DNA of 64,000 bases, from assembly GCA_963749715.1 (NCBI GenBank), contig CAVVNR010000008.1, forward strand, positions 186,001 to 250,000, written 5' to 3'. Under the pieces are notes generated by a model, which was not told where the DNA came from, did not search any database, and saw only the letters and a list, made by a program, of their open reading frames with translations. Position numbers and translations under genes: made by a program. Each line of letters begins with the position of its first letter. Within the stretch, counting starts at the first letter, position 1. Below, in pieces: positions 1 through 8,455 of this stretch. The DNA is from Roseiarcus sp963749715 (GTDB lineage: Bacteria; Pseudomonadota; Alphaproteobacteria; Rhizobiales; Beijerinckiaceae).

Positions 1-209
1 TGGGCTCGCTGCCGCTTTTCACCGGTCTTGCCTTCGTCATGCCGGTGCTCGGGCACGCGACCTGGCGGCTCTATCGAAGGGCGATCGAGCGCGATCCGGC
101 GCACGAGGTGGCGGTTGAGCTTCCGCGAAGCGAAGCCTTTGTCGAATCGCCGCTGTTGCGACCTCTGTGGATATTCCTCGATTGCCTCGAAGCGATGAGC
201 CGCAAATGA
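1..209 (+). CDS. DUF2189-like membrane protein, C-terminal end (partial)
   Basis: The window opens inside this gene; the visible frame starts at base 3 and ends at TGA 207-209, giving 69 codons including the stop. The piece holds the end of a hydrophobic helix (LPLFTGLAFVMPVLGHATW) followed by an arginine-rich stretch (RLYRRAIERD). This membrane-edge pattern is what I recall from the C-terminus of DUF2189 integral membrane proteins, whose function is not established. It converges on tolB with about 47 bases between the two stops. The family call rests on a short tail only, and the start and most of the protein lie outside the window. Confidence 0.55.
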   Translation, partial: GSLPLFTGLAFVMPVLGHATWRLYRRAIERDPAHEVAVELPRSEAFVESPLLRPLWIFLDCLEAMSRK

Positions 210-256
210 TGGATTTAGGCGGAACTCGCGGCCGATTGCCCGGGCGCCGATCGGCG

Positions 257-1576
257 TCAATTCAACAGCGGGCCCCAAGAGGGATCGCTGGCGTAGCCGG
301 GCGTCGGCACGAGGAACTCAGCATGGCCGTAGATGTCGGTCATGTAGATCTTCGGGCCGCCCGAGCCGCCGGAGTCGCGAAAGAACATGACGTAGAGGCC
401 GTTGGGGGCGAAGGTCGGGCCCTCGTTGTGGAAGCCTTCGACCAGGATCCGCTCGCCCGATCCGTCAGGCTTCATCACCCCGATGCCGAAGGATTCGCCC
501 TTGATCCGGGTGAAGGCGATGAGGTCGCCGCGCGGCGACCAGACCGGCGTCGAATAGCGCCCTTCGCCGAACGAGATGCGTTTGGCCGGGCCGCCGCTCG
601 CATTCATGACGTAGATCTGCTGCGAGCCGCCGCGATCGGATTCAAAGGCGATCTGCGAGCCGTCGGGCGAGTAGGTCGGCGAGGTGTCGATCGCCGAATT
701 CTCCGTCAGCCGGGTGGTGGCGCGCGAGCGCAAATCCATGGTGTAGAGATTGGTGCTCGCGCCGTCCGAGAGCGACATCACGATCTTTTGTCCGTCCGGG
801 GAGAAGCGGGGGGCGAACGTCATGCCGGGAAAATTGCCGACCGACTCGCGCTGCTCGTTCTCGAGATTGAGCAGCGTCACTTTGGGGTCGCCGCCGCCGA
901 ACGACATATAGGCGACCTGCTGGCCGGACGGCGAAAAACGCGGGGTGACGACGAGTTCTTCGCCGCCGCCGAGGGTCTTCACGTTGGCGCCGTCCATATC
1001 CATGATCGCCAACCGCTTGCGCCGCTTCTCCTTCGGGCCGCGCTCGTCGACGAAGACGACGCGGGAATCGAAGAATCCCTTCTCGCCGGTCACCCGCGTG
1101 AACACCGCGTCGGCGATCATGTGCCCGACCCGGCGCGCGTTCGTCGCGTCGGTCGTGTACTGCTGGCCCGCGACCTGCTCGCCGCTCGCCGTGTCCCACA
1201 ATCGGAATTGCGCGGTGACGCGGCCTGCGTCCTGACGCAGCACCCGTCCGGTCAGCACGAATTGGGCGTTCGCGTTCTTCCACGCGTCCATGTTGGGCGC
1301 GGCGTCCGGATCGGCGATCGATTCGGGAAAGCTCGTCGGATTGACCGGCAGGAGGAAGATCGAACGGGCGAAATCCGCGGCGACGACGCCGCTGATCTTG
1401 TCGCCCGCCTCTTCGCCTGCGAATGGCGTCACCGCGATGGTCACGGGTTTGAAGTTGGCGCCGGCATGGACATAGATGTCGCCCTCGGCGTTGGCGGGCG
1501 CGCCGCCGAGCGCGGCCAGACCGAGCGCGAGGCCCGCGAGAGCCCAGCGGCGGGAAACGGTACGAAAAATATTCAT
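257..1576 (-). CDS. tolB: Tol-Pal system beta-propeller protein TolB
   Basis: TolB is the periplasmic beta-propeller of the Tol-Pal complex, which links the inner membrane to the outer-membrane lipoprotein Pal and helps the outer membrane constrict at division. The product is 439 residues, normal for TolB. The chosen ATG gives a clear signal peptide (MNIFRTVSRR, then a hydrophobic core and APANA/E cleavage). The N-terminal domain is followed by repeated propeller blades with motifs such as FSPSG, FSPDG, YSPDGSQIAF and WSPRGDLIAF. A longer frame opens upstream, but those residues lack a signal peptide and overlap the preceding gene. It is the last gene of the leftward tol operon; pal, which usually follows, is not here. 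Confidence 0.95.
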   Translation of the reverse strand: MNIFRTVSRRWALAGLALGLAALGGAPANAEGDIYVHAGANFKPVTIAVTPFAGEEAGDKISGVVAADFARSIFLLPVNPTSFPESIADPDAAPNMDAWKNANAQFVLTGRVLRQDAGRVTAQFRLWDTASGEQVAGQQYTTDATNARRVGHMIADAVFTRVTGEKGFFDSRVVFVDERGPKEKRRKRLAIMDMDGANVKTLGGGEELVVTPRFSPSGQQVAYMSFGGGDPKVTLLNLENEQRESVGNFPGMTFAPRFSPDGQKIVMSLSDGASTNLYTMDLRSRATTRLTENSAIDTSPTYSPDGSQIAFESDRGGSQQIYVMNASGGPAKRISFGEGRYSTPVWSPRGDLIAFTRIKGESFGIGVMKPDGSGERILVEGFHNEGPTFAPNGLYVMFFRDSGGSGGPKIYMTDIYGHAEFLVPTPGYASDPSWGPLLN

Positions 1577-1616
1577 TGGTCGATCTCGAGGGACAACAAA
1601 GCTTCGCCGCCGAGGG

Positions 1617-2126
1617 TCATCGGGCGGCGACTTGCGGATTGAAATGGATAGTTTTGGTCTTCCATTGCTCATAAAACGGCCGATATTGGGCGGGCACGGG
1701 AAGCGGGTTGCAATTCTGCACTGCAGCCATGACGCTTTTCGCCTGCGGCTTGAGAGCCGGGTCCGAGGGCGGGTTGACGAGTTTCGCCGGCTTGGCGAGC
1801 GAGCCGTCCGGATTGAAGGCCAGGCGCACCTGCGCGATGTAAAGGTCAGCGTCGGCGGGCTGCGGCGCCGGCTTCCAGCATCCGAGATAGGTCTTGACGA
1901 GCCAGGTTTCGAACGCCGCCTGCTGCGCCGAGGTCATGCGGGCGGGCGCTTCCGTCGCCGCCGGCGCGCTCGCCACGGCGACGGGCGCCGGAGGGGGCAT
2001 CGGCGCCTCCCTGGAGGCGTCCTCGGACCGGGGCGGATGTCGCGCCTCGAGGCGCTCGTAGCCATAAGCGCCGACCGCGATCGCGACGAGCACAAGTCCT
2101 GCGACGGGTCTCGAAAAACTCAACAT
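1617..2126 (-). CDS. TolA C-terminal-domain-like envelope protein
   Basis: This is a 169-residue protein with one N-terminal membrane segment (LVLVAIAVGAYGY), a short Pro/Ala-rich linker and a C-terminal domain of about 100 residues. That domain resembles the C-terminus of the TolA encoded just upstream: both have YLNCW or YLGCWKPAP-type starts, a FNPDGSL strand, NPPxDxAxxxxAxSxMxAVxxC, PLxVPAxYxPxFEQW and a final IHF. The long helical domain of TolA is absent. It sits between tolA and tolB in the same direction, 67 bases after tolA and 40 before tolB, so it is probably cotranscribed. The likely role is periplasmic, perhaps a duplicated TolA domain that binds TolB, Pal or another partner. Function is inferred only from similarity and position. 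Confidence 0.75.
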   Translation of the reverse strand: MLSFSRPVAGLVLVAIAVGAYGYERLEARHPPRSEDASREAPMPPPAPVAVASAPAATEAPARMTSAQQAAFETWLVKTYLGCWKPAPQPADADLYIAQVRLAFNPDGSLAKPAKLVNPPSDPALKPQAKSVMAAVQNCNPLPVPAQYRPFYEQWKTKTIHFNPQVAAR

Positions 2127-2193
2127 GGGCGTCGGCTCTCGTGTTCGGTTCCCGAGGGGGCGCCGGGCGCAGGCGTGGTGGAAAGCACGTGCG

Positions 2194-3126
2194 TCATCCC
2201 TGGGTCTCGCGCGGATCGAAATGGATGGTCTCGACCTTCCACTGTTCGAAGTAGGGCATGTATTCGGCAGGAACCTTGAGCGGATCGCACTTCCTGACCG
2301 CGCGCATGGCGCTCTCGGCATGCGCGCGCCAGGCCCGGTCGGCCGGCGGATTGAGAAGAACCGGGCGTCCCGAGAGCGAGCCGTCAGGGTTGAAGATCAC
2401 CCTGATCTCCGCGACATAGGTATCGCCTTCCGGGATGCCCGGCGGCGGCGTCCAGCAATTGAGGTAGCTCTCCGTGAGCCACGCATCGAGCGCCGAGGCC
2501 ATCGACATCGACATGTGCGGCGCGTCGTGATGCGGCAGCCCCTGCGGGGTGAGGGCGGCCGTTTGGGTCGAGGCGATCGCCGGAGTCGACGGCTTGCTCT
2601 GTCCGATCAGCTTCGCGATCGCGTTCGGATCAAAATTGTGCGCCGGTTTCGGCTTCTCGGGCGCCGGCTCCTTCGGCCGTTCCGGCGGCGTTTCGATGAT
2701 CTTCGGCCGCGTCGGCGGCTGGACCGGTTCGTCGGCGTCGGCGAGCTTTGGCGGCGGCTCGGGCCTCGGAGGCGGCTGAACTTCGGCTTTGGGCGGGGGC
2801 GTTGGCTCAGGCTTCGGCGGCTGCGGCGCTTCTGCTTTGGGCGGCGGGGCGGGCTCGGGCTTCGGCGGCTGCGCCGGGGCCTCGGCGGCGCGCAGATCCG
2901 GCGGCGGCTGGGGCGGCGTCGGCGGCGGCTGTGGCGCGGGCTTGGCGTCCTTCTGGCCGTTGGCGATCTGGTTGAGTTCGCTCAGCGATATCGTTTCGAT
3001 CGGAATCAACTCCGGACTGTCCGCGAATCTCGGGGCCGAGGCAAACCCGAGCAGGATCAACGCCAGCAACGCGCCATGCAGCGCGGAGGAGCTCGCAAAA
3101 CCCCAATATGACCGCCGTTCGTCCAA
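2194..3126 (-). CDS. tolA: Cell envelope protein TolA
   Basis: TolA spans the periplasm and couples the TolQ-TolR proton-driven motor in the inner membrane to TolB and Pal. The 310-residue product has an N-terminal membrane helix (SSALHGALLALILLGFASA) with the SxLHG pattern typical of TolA and TonB. A long Pro/Ala/Lys/Glu-rich linker follows at about residues 60-180, with repeated PQPPKPEP-type units. The globular C-terminal domain is at about 210-310, with paired cysteines (LNCWTPP and RKCDPL). The gene follows tolR by 12 bases. The linker is proline-rich rather than a long alanine helix, common in alphaproteobacteria. The C-terminal domain recurs in two other genes of this window. Confidence 0.93.
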   Translation of the reverse strand: MDERRSYWGFASSSALHGALLALILLGFASAPRFADSPELIPIETISLSELNQIANGQKDAKPAPQPPPTPPQPPPDLRAAEAPAQPPKPEPAPPPKAEAPQPPKPEPTPPPKAEVQPPPRPEPPPKLADADEPVQPPTRPKIIETPPERPKEPAPEKPKPAHNFDPNAIAKLIGQSKPSTPAIASTQTAALTPQGLPHHDAPHMSMSMASALDAWLTESYLNCWTPPPGIPEGDTYVAEIRVIFNPDGSLSGRPVLLNPPADRAWRAHAESAMRAVRKCDPLKVPAEYMPYFEQWKVETIHFDPRETQG

Positions 3127-3138
3127 CGCCGCTCCCGG

Positions 3139-3588
3139 CTATTGTTTGATCGGCTCGGTGACCAGGGCCACCTTCTTGAACCCGGCGGACGTCACTTCCG
3201 CCATGATCTCGGCGACGCGCCCGTACGACACCGTCTTCGATGCGCGAAGATAGATGCGCTGATCGACGTCGCTCTGCGACGCGGCTTGAAGCTTGCTCAC
3301 CAGATCGGCGTCGGCGACCGGCTCGTCCATGACGTAGAGCTGACCCTGCTCGTTGAGCGAAACTGCGATCGGCCTGCGGTCGACGTTGAGCGCGGTCGCG
3401 CTCGCCCGCGGCAGGTCGACCGAGACCCCGGTCGTCAGGAGCGGCGCGGCGACCATGAAGATGATCAACAGCACCAGGATCACGTCGATGAACGGGGTCA
3501 TGTTGATGTCCGCCATCGCGCCGTAGCGCGGCACGCCGCGCCGCCCCCGACCGCTCTTGCGTCCACCAACGACAGTGGGGATGGCCAT
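3139..3588 (-). CDS. tolR: Tol-Pal stator protein TolR (ExbD/TolR family)
   Basis: TolR works with TolQ as the proton-driven inner-membrane stator of the Tol-Pal machine. The 149-residue product has the family hallmark near its single membrane segment: ADINMTPFIDVILVLLIIFMV, in which the Asp of FIDV is the residue thought to carry protons. The periplasmic domain follows (VDLPRASA, then VMDEPVADADLVSKL). Length and motif order match ExbD/TolR proteins. The position between tolQ and tolA, with short gaps on each side, separates it from ExbD. The N-terminal cytoplasmic tail is basic (GGRKSGRGRRG), as expected on the inside face. Confidence 0.95.
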   Translation of the reverse strand: MAIPTVVGGRKSGRGRRGVPRYGAMADINMTPFIDVILVLLIIFMVAAPLLTTGVSVDLPRASATALNVDRRPIAVSLNEQGQLYVMDEPVADADLVSKLQAASQSDVDQRIYLRASKTVSYGRVAEIMAEVTSAGFKKVALVTEPIKQ

Positions 3589-3606
3589 CGCTTCGCTCCG
3601 TCTGCC

Positions 3607-4346
3607 TTAGGAGACTTTTTCGACCGACAAATGATGATCGATCTGCCGGGACAGGATCGACGAGAATTCGTCGGCGAAGCTTTCGAGCCGCGCCTGGGCC
3701 TTGGCGACGTCGCCCTGGAGCTTGTTGTAGGCGATCAGGGCCGGAATGGCGGCGAATAGCCCGATGGCCGTCGCCAGCAGCGCTTCCGCAATGCCGGGCG
3801 CAACGACGGCGAGCGAAGTGTTCTTCGAGGCTGCGATCGACTGGAACGAGTTCATGATGCCGAACACCGTGCCGAACAGGCCGATGAACGGTCCTGCCGA
3901 GGCGATCGTCGCCAGGACGAGGAGGTTCGAACTCGAGCCGCTCGACCTCGCGGGCGATCGAGACGTCCAGAACCTTGTCGATGCGGGCGTGAAGGCCTCG
4001 AAAAGAGCCCGCCGCCTGCTGGAAAGAGCGCTTCCATTCCCGCATCGCCGCCACGAACAGGGCCGCCGCGCCGGCGTTGTTGGGTTGAACTCGACAGCGA
4101 AGTGTAGAGTTCCTCGAGCGATTGGCCCGACCAGAAAATCTGCTCGAAGCTTTCCATCTCGTTTTTGAATTTATGAAAAAGGCGGGTCTTGTCGAAAATG
4201 ATCGTCCAGCACCAGAGCGACGCGAGGAACAGGCCCAGCATCACCGCCTTGACGACGATGTGGGCAGACCAGAACATCTCGAAGATGCTGGTCTCCGGAG
4301 TCGCGGCTGCGGCGGCTACGTCGGCAGGGCTCATGGGGCTGGGCAA
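3607..4346 (-). pseudogene. tolQ: tolQ, disrupted by two frameshifts
   Basis: The TolQ protein can be read in three successive frames. The N-terminal part (MSPADVAAAAATPETSIFEMFW with the first membrane helix, up to ELYTSLSS) is in one frame. The middle (AALFVAAMREWKRSFQQAAG to REVERLE) is in a second. The C-terminal part (NLLVLATIASAGPFIGLFGTV onward, ending HHLSVEKVS) returns to another. The breaks lie near 4085-4094 and 3922-3930. At each break, removing one T from a GAGTTC string restores the frame. Apart from this the protein looks full length and conserved, and it heads an otherwise intact tol operon. A true double frameshift would probably remove Tol function, so sequence error is a serious alternative. 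Confidence 0.85.
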
Positions 4347-4698
4347 CCTTTTCTTTGGGCGGGCTTAACCGCGGCCACGGCGGGGAAACGCAAGCGGGCC
4401 GGGGTCTGCGCCGCAAATCGGCCGAAACTTGGGCTTTTGTCGGACGCCGGAAAAGCCTGATTTTCTTGCCGGCATTAAGACTCTGATAGGGTTAAGGGCG
4501 GGTTATCAGGTCAAGCCGCGAATGGCGAGCGGCCAAACCTTGCGTGAGCCGGCGGCGGGTCGAACGTCGCCCGCGGGCGCCGCGGCAGTTCCCGGCGCAA
4601 GACTGATCGCAACCTCGCCTCCCTACCCAAACCCCGCCGCCGCCTCTATCGTGATTTTTGTCGGACGCATTTGGACGCGCCCGGAGGAGATGAGGGTG
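4347..4698. other. Divergent intergenic region between tolQ and puuD
   Basis: About 350 bases separate the leftward tol operon from the rightward urate hydroxylase gene, so promoters for both must lie here. Open frames cross the region on both strands but have no recognisable protein similarity. A GACTC (GANTC-type) site occurs near 4478. I see no convincing promoter pair, operator or terminator. Confidence 0.4.
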
Positions 4699-5940
4699 AT
4701 GGGGGCTCTTGAGACCTTCGGCTGGGAATGGGGTTCGGCGCTGATCCGCTGGCTCCATGTGACCGCGGCGATCGCGTGGATCGGCGGATCGTTCTTTTTC
4801 ATGCATCTCGACGCGAGCTTGCGAAAGCAGGCGGGCGGCGATCCGGCGCTCGCGGGAACGTCCTGGCAGGTCCATGGCGGCGGCTTCTATCAGATGAACA
4901 AGTACCTGCTCGCGCCTGCCGCGCTGCCCGAGCATCTCATCTGGCACAAGTGGCAGTCCTATTGGACCTGGATGAGCGGCTTTGCGCTCTTGTGTTGGGT
5001 CTATTACGGCCAGTCGTCGCTTTTTCTGATCGATCCCGCGGTGATGGCGCTCGATCCCTGGCAAGCGGCGCTGATCGGGATCGTGGCGCTGGCGCTTGGC
5101 TGGATCGTCTACGACCTCCTGTGCCGGTCGCCGCTTGCCAACAACGAGCCGCTGCTCGCGGTGATCGGCTTCGGCTATGTGGTGGCGACGAGCTGGGTGT
5201 TCACCCTGTTCTTTTCCGGCCGCGGCGCGCTTATCCACACCGGCGCGCTCATGGCCACGATCATGACCGCGAACGTGTTCTTCGTCATCATGCCCAACCA
5301 GCGCAAGAGCGTAGCCGCGCTGATGGCCGGGCAGAAGCCCGATCCGAAATGGGTCAAGACCTCCAAGATCCGCTCGACCCACAACAACTACATCACCTTG
5401 CCCGTGCTGTTCCTGATGCTGTCGAACCACTATCCCTCGACCTTCTCCAATCCGCGGGCCATTCCGGCGATCGTCACCTTCGTCATCGTCGCTGGCGCAA
5501 TGGTGCGCTATTTCTACAACGTCTGGCATCTCGATCACGATCGCGCGCCGTGGTGGGCGTGGGCGGTCGCCGCTTTCGCCGTCCTTTGCGCCTTCGGCTT
5601 CGCCGCGACCGCCTCGCCCGGCATGCGCTCGCTCATGGGGCTGGCCGAGCTTTCCGCTCCGGCCGCCAAAGCCGCCGAGCCGCAGGCGCCCCAGGAGGTG
5701 GTCGACATCGTCCAGCTCCGCTGCATGATGTGTCACGCGCCCGAGCCGATGGACTGGATCGGCGAAGCCCCGAAGGGCGTCATCCTGGACACGCCCGAGC
5801 ACATCGCCCGTTTTGCCGCGGCGATCCAAGAGCAGGCGGTCCTGACCCACGCCATGCCGCCCAACAATTTCAGCGGCATGACCGACGACGAGCGGGCCGT
5901 GCTCGCCCGCTGGCTCAAGCTCGAGACGGCGCAAAATTGA
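4699..5940 (+). CDS. puuD: Membrane-bound urate hydroxylase PuuD
   Basis: PuuD oxidises urate to 5-hydroxyisourate and passes electrons to a fused cytochrome c domain, replacing soluble uricase. The 413-residue protein begins WGSALIRWLHVTAAIAWIGGSFFFMHLD and has about eight membrane helices up to roughly residue 310, followed by a C-terminal domain with the haem site CMMCH and a later methionine-bearing HAMPPNNF segment. The ATG at 4699 is chosen because GGAGGAG lies 9 bases before it; an ATG 9 bases earlier touches that site. The gene overlaps the next one by four bases. Context with an amidohydrolase of the allantoin branch supports a purine-degradation role. Confidence 0.92.
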   Translation: MGALETFGWEWGSALIRWLHVTAAIAWIGGSFFFMHLDASLRKQAGGDPALAGTSWQVHGGGFYQMNKYLLAPAALPEHLIWHKWQSYWTWMSGFALLCWVYYGQSSLFLIDPAVMALDPWQAALIGIVALALGWIVYDLLCRSPLANNEPLLAVIGFGYVVATSWVFTLFFSGRGALIHTGALMATIMTANVFFVIMPNQRKSVAALMAGQKPDPKWVKTSKIRSTHNNYITLPVLFLMLSNHYPSTFSNPRAIPAIVTFVIVAGAMVRYFYNVWHLDHDRAPWWAWAVAAFAVLCAFGFAATASPGMRSLMGLAELSAPAAKAAEPQAPQEVVDIVQLRCMMCHAPEPMDWIGEAPKGVILDTPEHIARFAAAIQEQAVLTHAMPPNNFSGMTDDERAVLARWLKLETAQN

Positions 5941-7184
5941 TCGAGGCCCAGACATCGGACGCCGATCTCGCCGCCGGCCGCCGGTTGATGGCGAGGCTCG
6001 AGGCGTTCGCCGCCTTCTCCGACGAGCCGCGACGGCTGACCCGGCTTTTTCTGTCGGAGGCGCACCGGCGCGCGGCTCAAGCTTTCATCGGCTGGTGTGG
6101 CGAGGCCGGGCTCGAGGCCAGGATCGACGCCGCGGGCAATGTCGTCGCGCGCTACGAGGGCAAGCGCGCGGGCGCCCCGGCCTTGATGCTGGGGTCGCAC
6201 ATCGACACCGTGCGCGACGCCGGACGCTACGACGGCAATTACGGCGCGCTGGCGGCGCTCGCTTTGGTCGAAGGACTGGCCGCGCGCGGCGAGCGCCTCG
6301 ATCACGCGATCGAGATCGTCGCCTTCGGCGACGAGGAGGGCGTTCGCTTTCGCACCACCCTCACCGGCTCGCGCGCGCTTGCCGGGACCTATCCGGAGGA
6401 CGCGCTCGACCAGAGGGACTCGGCGGGCGTCACGATGCGCGACGCGCTCGAGGCCTTTGGCGGCGATCCCGAAAGGGCAGGGTCGATCCAGCGAAGCGGG
6501 ATCGCCGCTTTCGTCGAAGCGCATATCGAGCAGGGACCGAGGCTCGAGGCCGAAGGGCTGCCGCTCGGGATCGTGACCGCGATCAACGGCGCGACCAGGC
6601 TCGACGTCGGGATCGACGGCGTCGCTGGACACGCCGGCGCGACGCCGATGCGCCTGCGTCGCGACGCGCTGACCGCGGCGGCCGAGATGGCGCTCGCGAT
6701 CGAAGCGCGCGCGCGCGCCGAGGCCGATCTGGTCGCCACCGTCGGCCGGTTCGACGTCTGGCCCGACGCGACCAACGTCATCCCCGGTCACGTCCAGTTT
6801 TCGATCGACCTCCGCTCTCCTGACGATGCGCGCCGGGCAGCCGCGCTCGCCGATCTTGAGGCCCGCATCGCCGCCGTCGCCGCCGCACGCGACGTCCGGG
6901 CGAGCGTCGCCAAAGTGCATGACGCGAATGCCTTTGCTTGCGACGCGGGCATCATGGCCGGCCTGAAGAAGGCGGTCGAAGCGGTCGGCGTTCCGCCCCG
7001 CCTGTTGCCGTCGGGGGCGGGGCACGACACGATGGCGATGGGCAGGCTCTGTCCCGCCGGCATGCTGTTCGTGCGCTGCAAGGGCGGCGTCAGCCACAAT
7101 CCGCTGGAATCGATCACGGTCGACGACTGCGCGCTCGGGCTCGCGGCGTTGACGCGGTTCGCGCGCGACTTTCGTATCGCCTGA
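5937..7184 (+). CDS. Allantoate amidohydrolase-like M20 family hydrolase
   Basis: This enzyme belongs to the Zn-dependent hydantoinase/carbamoylase/allantoate amidohydrolase group of peptidase family M20. The metal-site motifs are visible: GSHIDTV, then YDGNYG, AFGDEEGVRF, HIEQGP and a late SGAGHD, with a family-typical C-terminal CKGGVSHNPLE. In this context the likely substrate is allantoate, giving ureidoglycolate-type products and ammonia, but N-carbamoyl amino acids cannot be excluded. The suggested start is TTG at 5937, overlapping the puuD stop (TTGA) as in translational coupling; ATG 5988 is an alternative that would trim 17 residues. The length of about 415 residues is normal. Confidence 0.85.
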   Translation: MIEAQTSDADLAAGRRLMARLEAFAAFSDEPRRLTRLFLSEAHRRAAQAFIGWCGEAGLEARIDAAGNVVARYEGKRAGAPALMLGSHIDTVRDAGRYDGNYGALAALALVEGLAARGERLDHAIEIVAFGDEEGVRFRTTLTGSRALAGTYPEDALDQRDSAGVTMRDALEAFGGDPERAGSIQRSGIAAFVEAHIEQGPRLEAEGLPLGIVTAINGATRLDVGIDGVAGHAGATPMRLRRDALTAAAEMALAIEARARAEADLVATVGRFDVWPDATNVIPGHVQFSIDLRSPDDARRAAALADLEARIAAVAAARDVRASVAKVHDANAFACDAGIMAGLKKAVEAVGVPPRLLPSGAGHDTMAMGRLCPAGMLFVRCKGGVSHNPLESITVDDCALGLAALTRFARDFRIA

Positions 7185-7300
7185 AGATTAGGCGTGCTTC
7201 TGTCGCCGCGTTAGCGCGGCGCGTTGCAGCTTACCTCAACGCAAGATAGTGTCCCGCTCCGACCCGAGCCGGGGCGGCCAAGAGCCCGAGAAAGATAACA

Positions 7301-8419
7301 ATGATCGAGCGCCGGTTTTCGAGAAAGTTCGTCGCACTCATCGCCGCCTGCGCGCTTATCGCCAGCAGCGCCGCGCAACCCACGCTCGCTTGCACAGGCA
7401 TCACCTTGAAGGCCGGAGACGGGTCGGTTGTCTTCGGGCGCACGCTCGAGTGGGGATCGTTCGATCTGATGTCCAGATTGGCGGTCGTCCCCCGCGGCTT
7501 CGCCTATGCGACCCATATGCCCGACGGGAAACCGGGCCTCTCGTGGCAAGCGAAATATGGCGCGGTCGGGATTGATGCGGTCCAGAAGGACATGCTCGTC
7601 GAAGGGATGAACGAGAAAGGTCTTGCGGTTGGATTGTTCTATCATCCGGGCTTCGCCGACTATCAGCCCTACGATCCGGCCCTGGCCTCGGAATCCTTGG
7701 GCGCGACTGACGTCGGGCAGTACCTGCTCACCAACTTTGCCACGATCGACGAGGTCCGAGCCGCGCTGGCGAAAGTTCGCGTCGTGCCGGTTGTCGAGCC
7801 GGCGTTAGGCTTTGCGCCCCCGGTCCACTTCATCATCACTGAGCCAAGCGGCAAGGCGATCGTCATCGAGTATCTCAAGGGCCAATTGACGATTTTTGAC
7901 GCCCCCCTTGGGATCATCACCAACGCGCCGTCCTACGACTGGCACGAGACCAACCTTCGCAATTACATCAACCTCTCGCCGGTGGCGCTGCCGGGCAAGA
8001 ACATCGCCGACCTCAATTTCAAGCCGCTCGGCGGGGGCAGCGGGATGATCGGTCTGCCGGGCGATTTCACCCCGCCTTCGCGGTTCGTGCGGGCCGTGGC
8101 GTTTTCCAAGACGGCGCGGCCGACCCCGACCGGCGACGAAACGATCTACGAGATCTTCCGCATCCTTGACAATTTCAACGTGCCGCTCGGCGCGTCGGAA
8201 GGATCGGGCGAAGACAAGACCCAGGGCATGCGCAGCTCGACCATCTGGACCAGCGCCTCCGACACAAACGACAAGGTCTTCTACTACCACACGCAGCATA
8301 ACCGCCGCGTGCGGATGGTCGATCTGAAAAGGATTGATTTCGCCTCATTCAGTGACATCCAGCGCCTGCCTCTGGACAAGGTGAAGGCGCAGGACGTCGA
8401 GGATGTTACGCCCCACTAG
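7301..8419 (+). CDS. Secreted linear amide C-N hydrolase (choloylglycine hydrolase / penicillin acylase family)
   Basis: The 372-residue product starts with a signal peptide (RKFVALIAACALIASSAAQPTLA) that ends directly before a cysteine, so processing would expose Cys31 as the catalytic N-terminal nucleophile. The sequence after it, CTGITLKAGDGSVVFGRTLEW, is the Ntn-hydrolase start of the bile-salt hydrolase / penicillin V acylase family. Later motifs include VEGMNEKGLAVG, NAPSYDWH and LGGGSGMIGLPGDFTPPSRFVRA in separate parts of the protein, all typical. Its substrate is unknown; in soil or aquatic bacteria such enzymes often cleave N-acyl homoserine lactones or other acylated amines. It is 116 bases after the AllC-like gene, and whether it shares that transcript is unclear. 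Confidence 0.88.
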   Translation: MIERRFSRKFVALIAACALIASSAAQPTLACTGITLKAGDGSVVFGRTLEWGSFDLMSRLAVVPRGFAYATHMPDGKPGLSWQAKYGAVGIDAVQKDMLVEGMNEKGLAVGLFYHPGFADYQPYDPALASESLGATDVGQYLLTNFATIDEVRAALAKVRVVPVVEPALGFAPPVHFIITEPSGKAIVIEYLKGQLTIFDAPLGIITNAPSYDWHETNLRNYINLSPVALPGKNIADLNFKPLGGGSGMIGLPGDFTPPSRFVRAVAFSKTARPTPTGDETIYEIFRILDNFNVPLGASEGSGEDKTQGMRSSTIWTSASDTNDKVFYYHTQHNRRVRMVDLKRIDFASFSDIQRLPLDKVKAQDVEDVTPH

Positions 8420-8455
8420 GCGTTGCGCTGGAAATCTTGTCACCCTGACCATCCA

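Noticed and set aside
210..256. Possible bidirectional terminator between the DUF2189-like gene and tolB
   Set aside because: A weak GCCGAT/ATCGGC stem is present but has a long GC loop and no T-run on either strand.
167..1642. Long open frame opposite tolB
   Set aside because: It is the GC-rich antisense shadow of tolB; its Arg/Ala-rich product has no recognisable domain and tolB on the other strand is certain.
2807..4054. 415-codon minus-strand frame spanning tolQ, tolR and tolA
   Set aside because: Only its first 50 residues are meaningful (the middle of tolQ in its shifted frame); the rest overlaps tolR and tolA out of frame.
4492..5955. 487-codon minus-strand frame opposite puuD
   Set aside because: Antisense shadow of puuD with His/Arg-rich composition and no domain.
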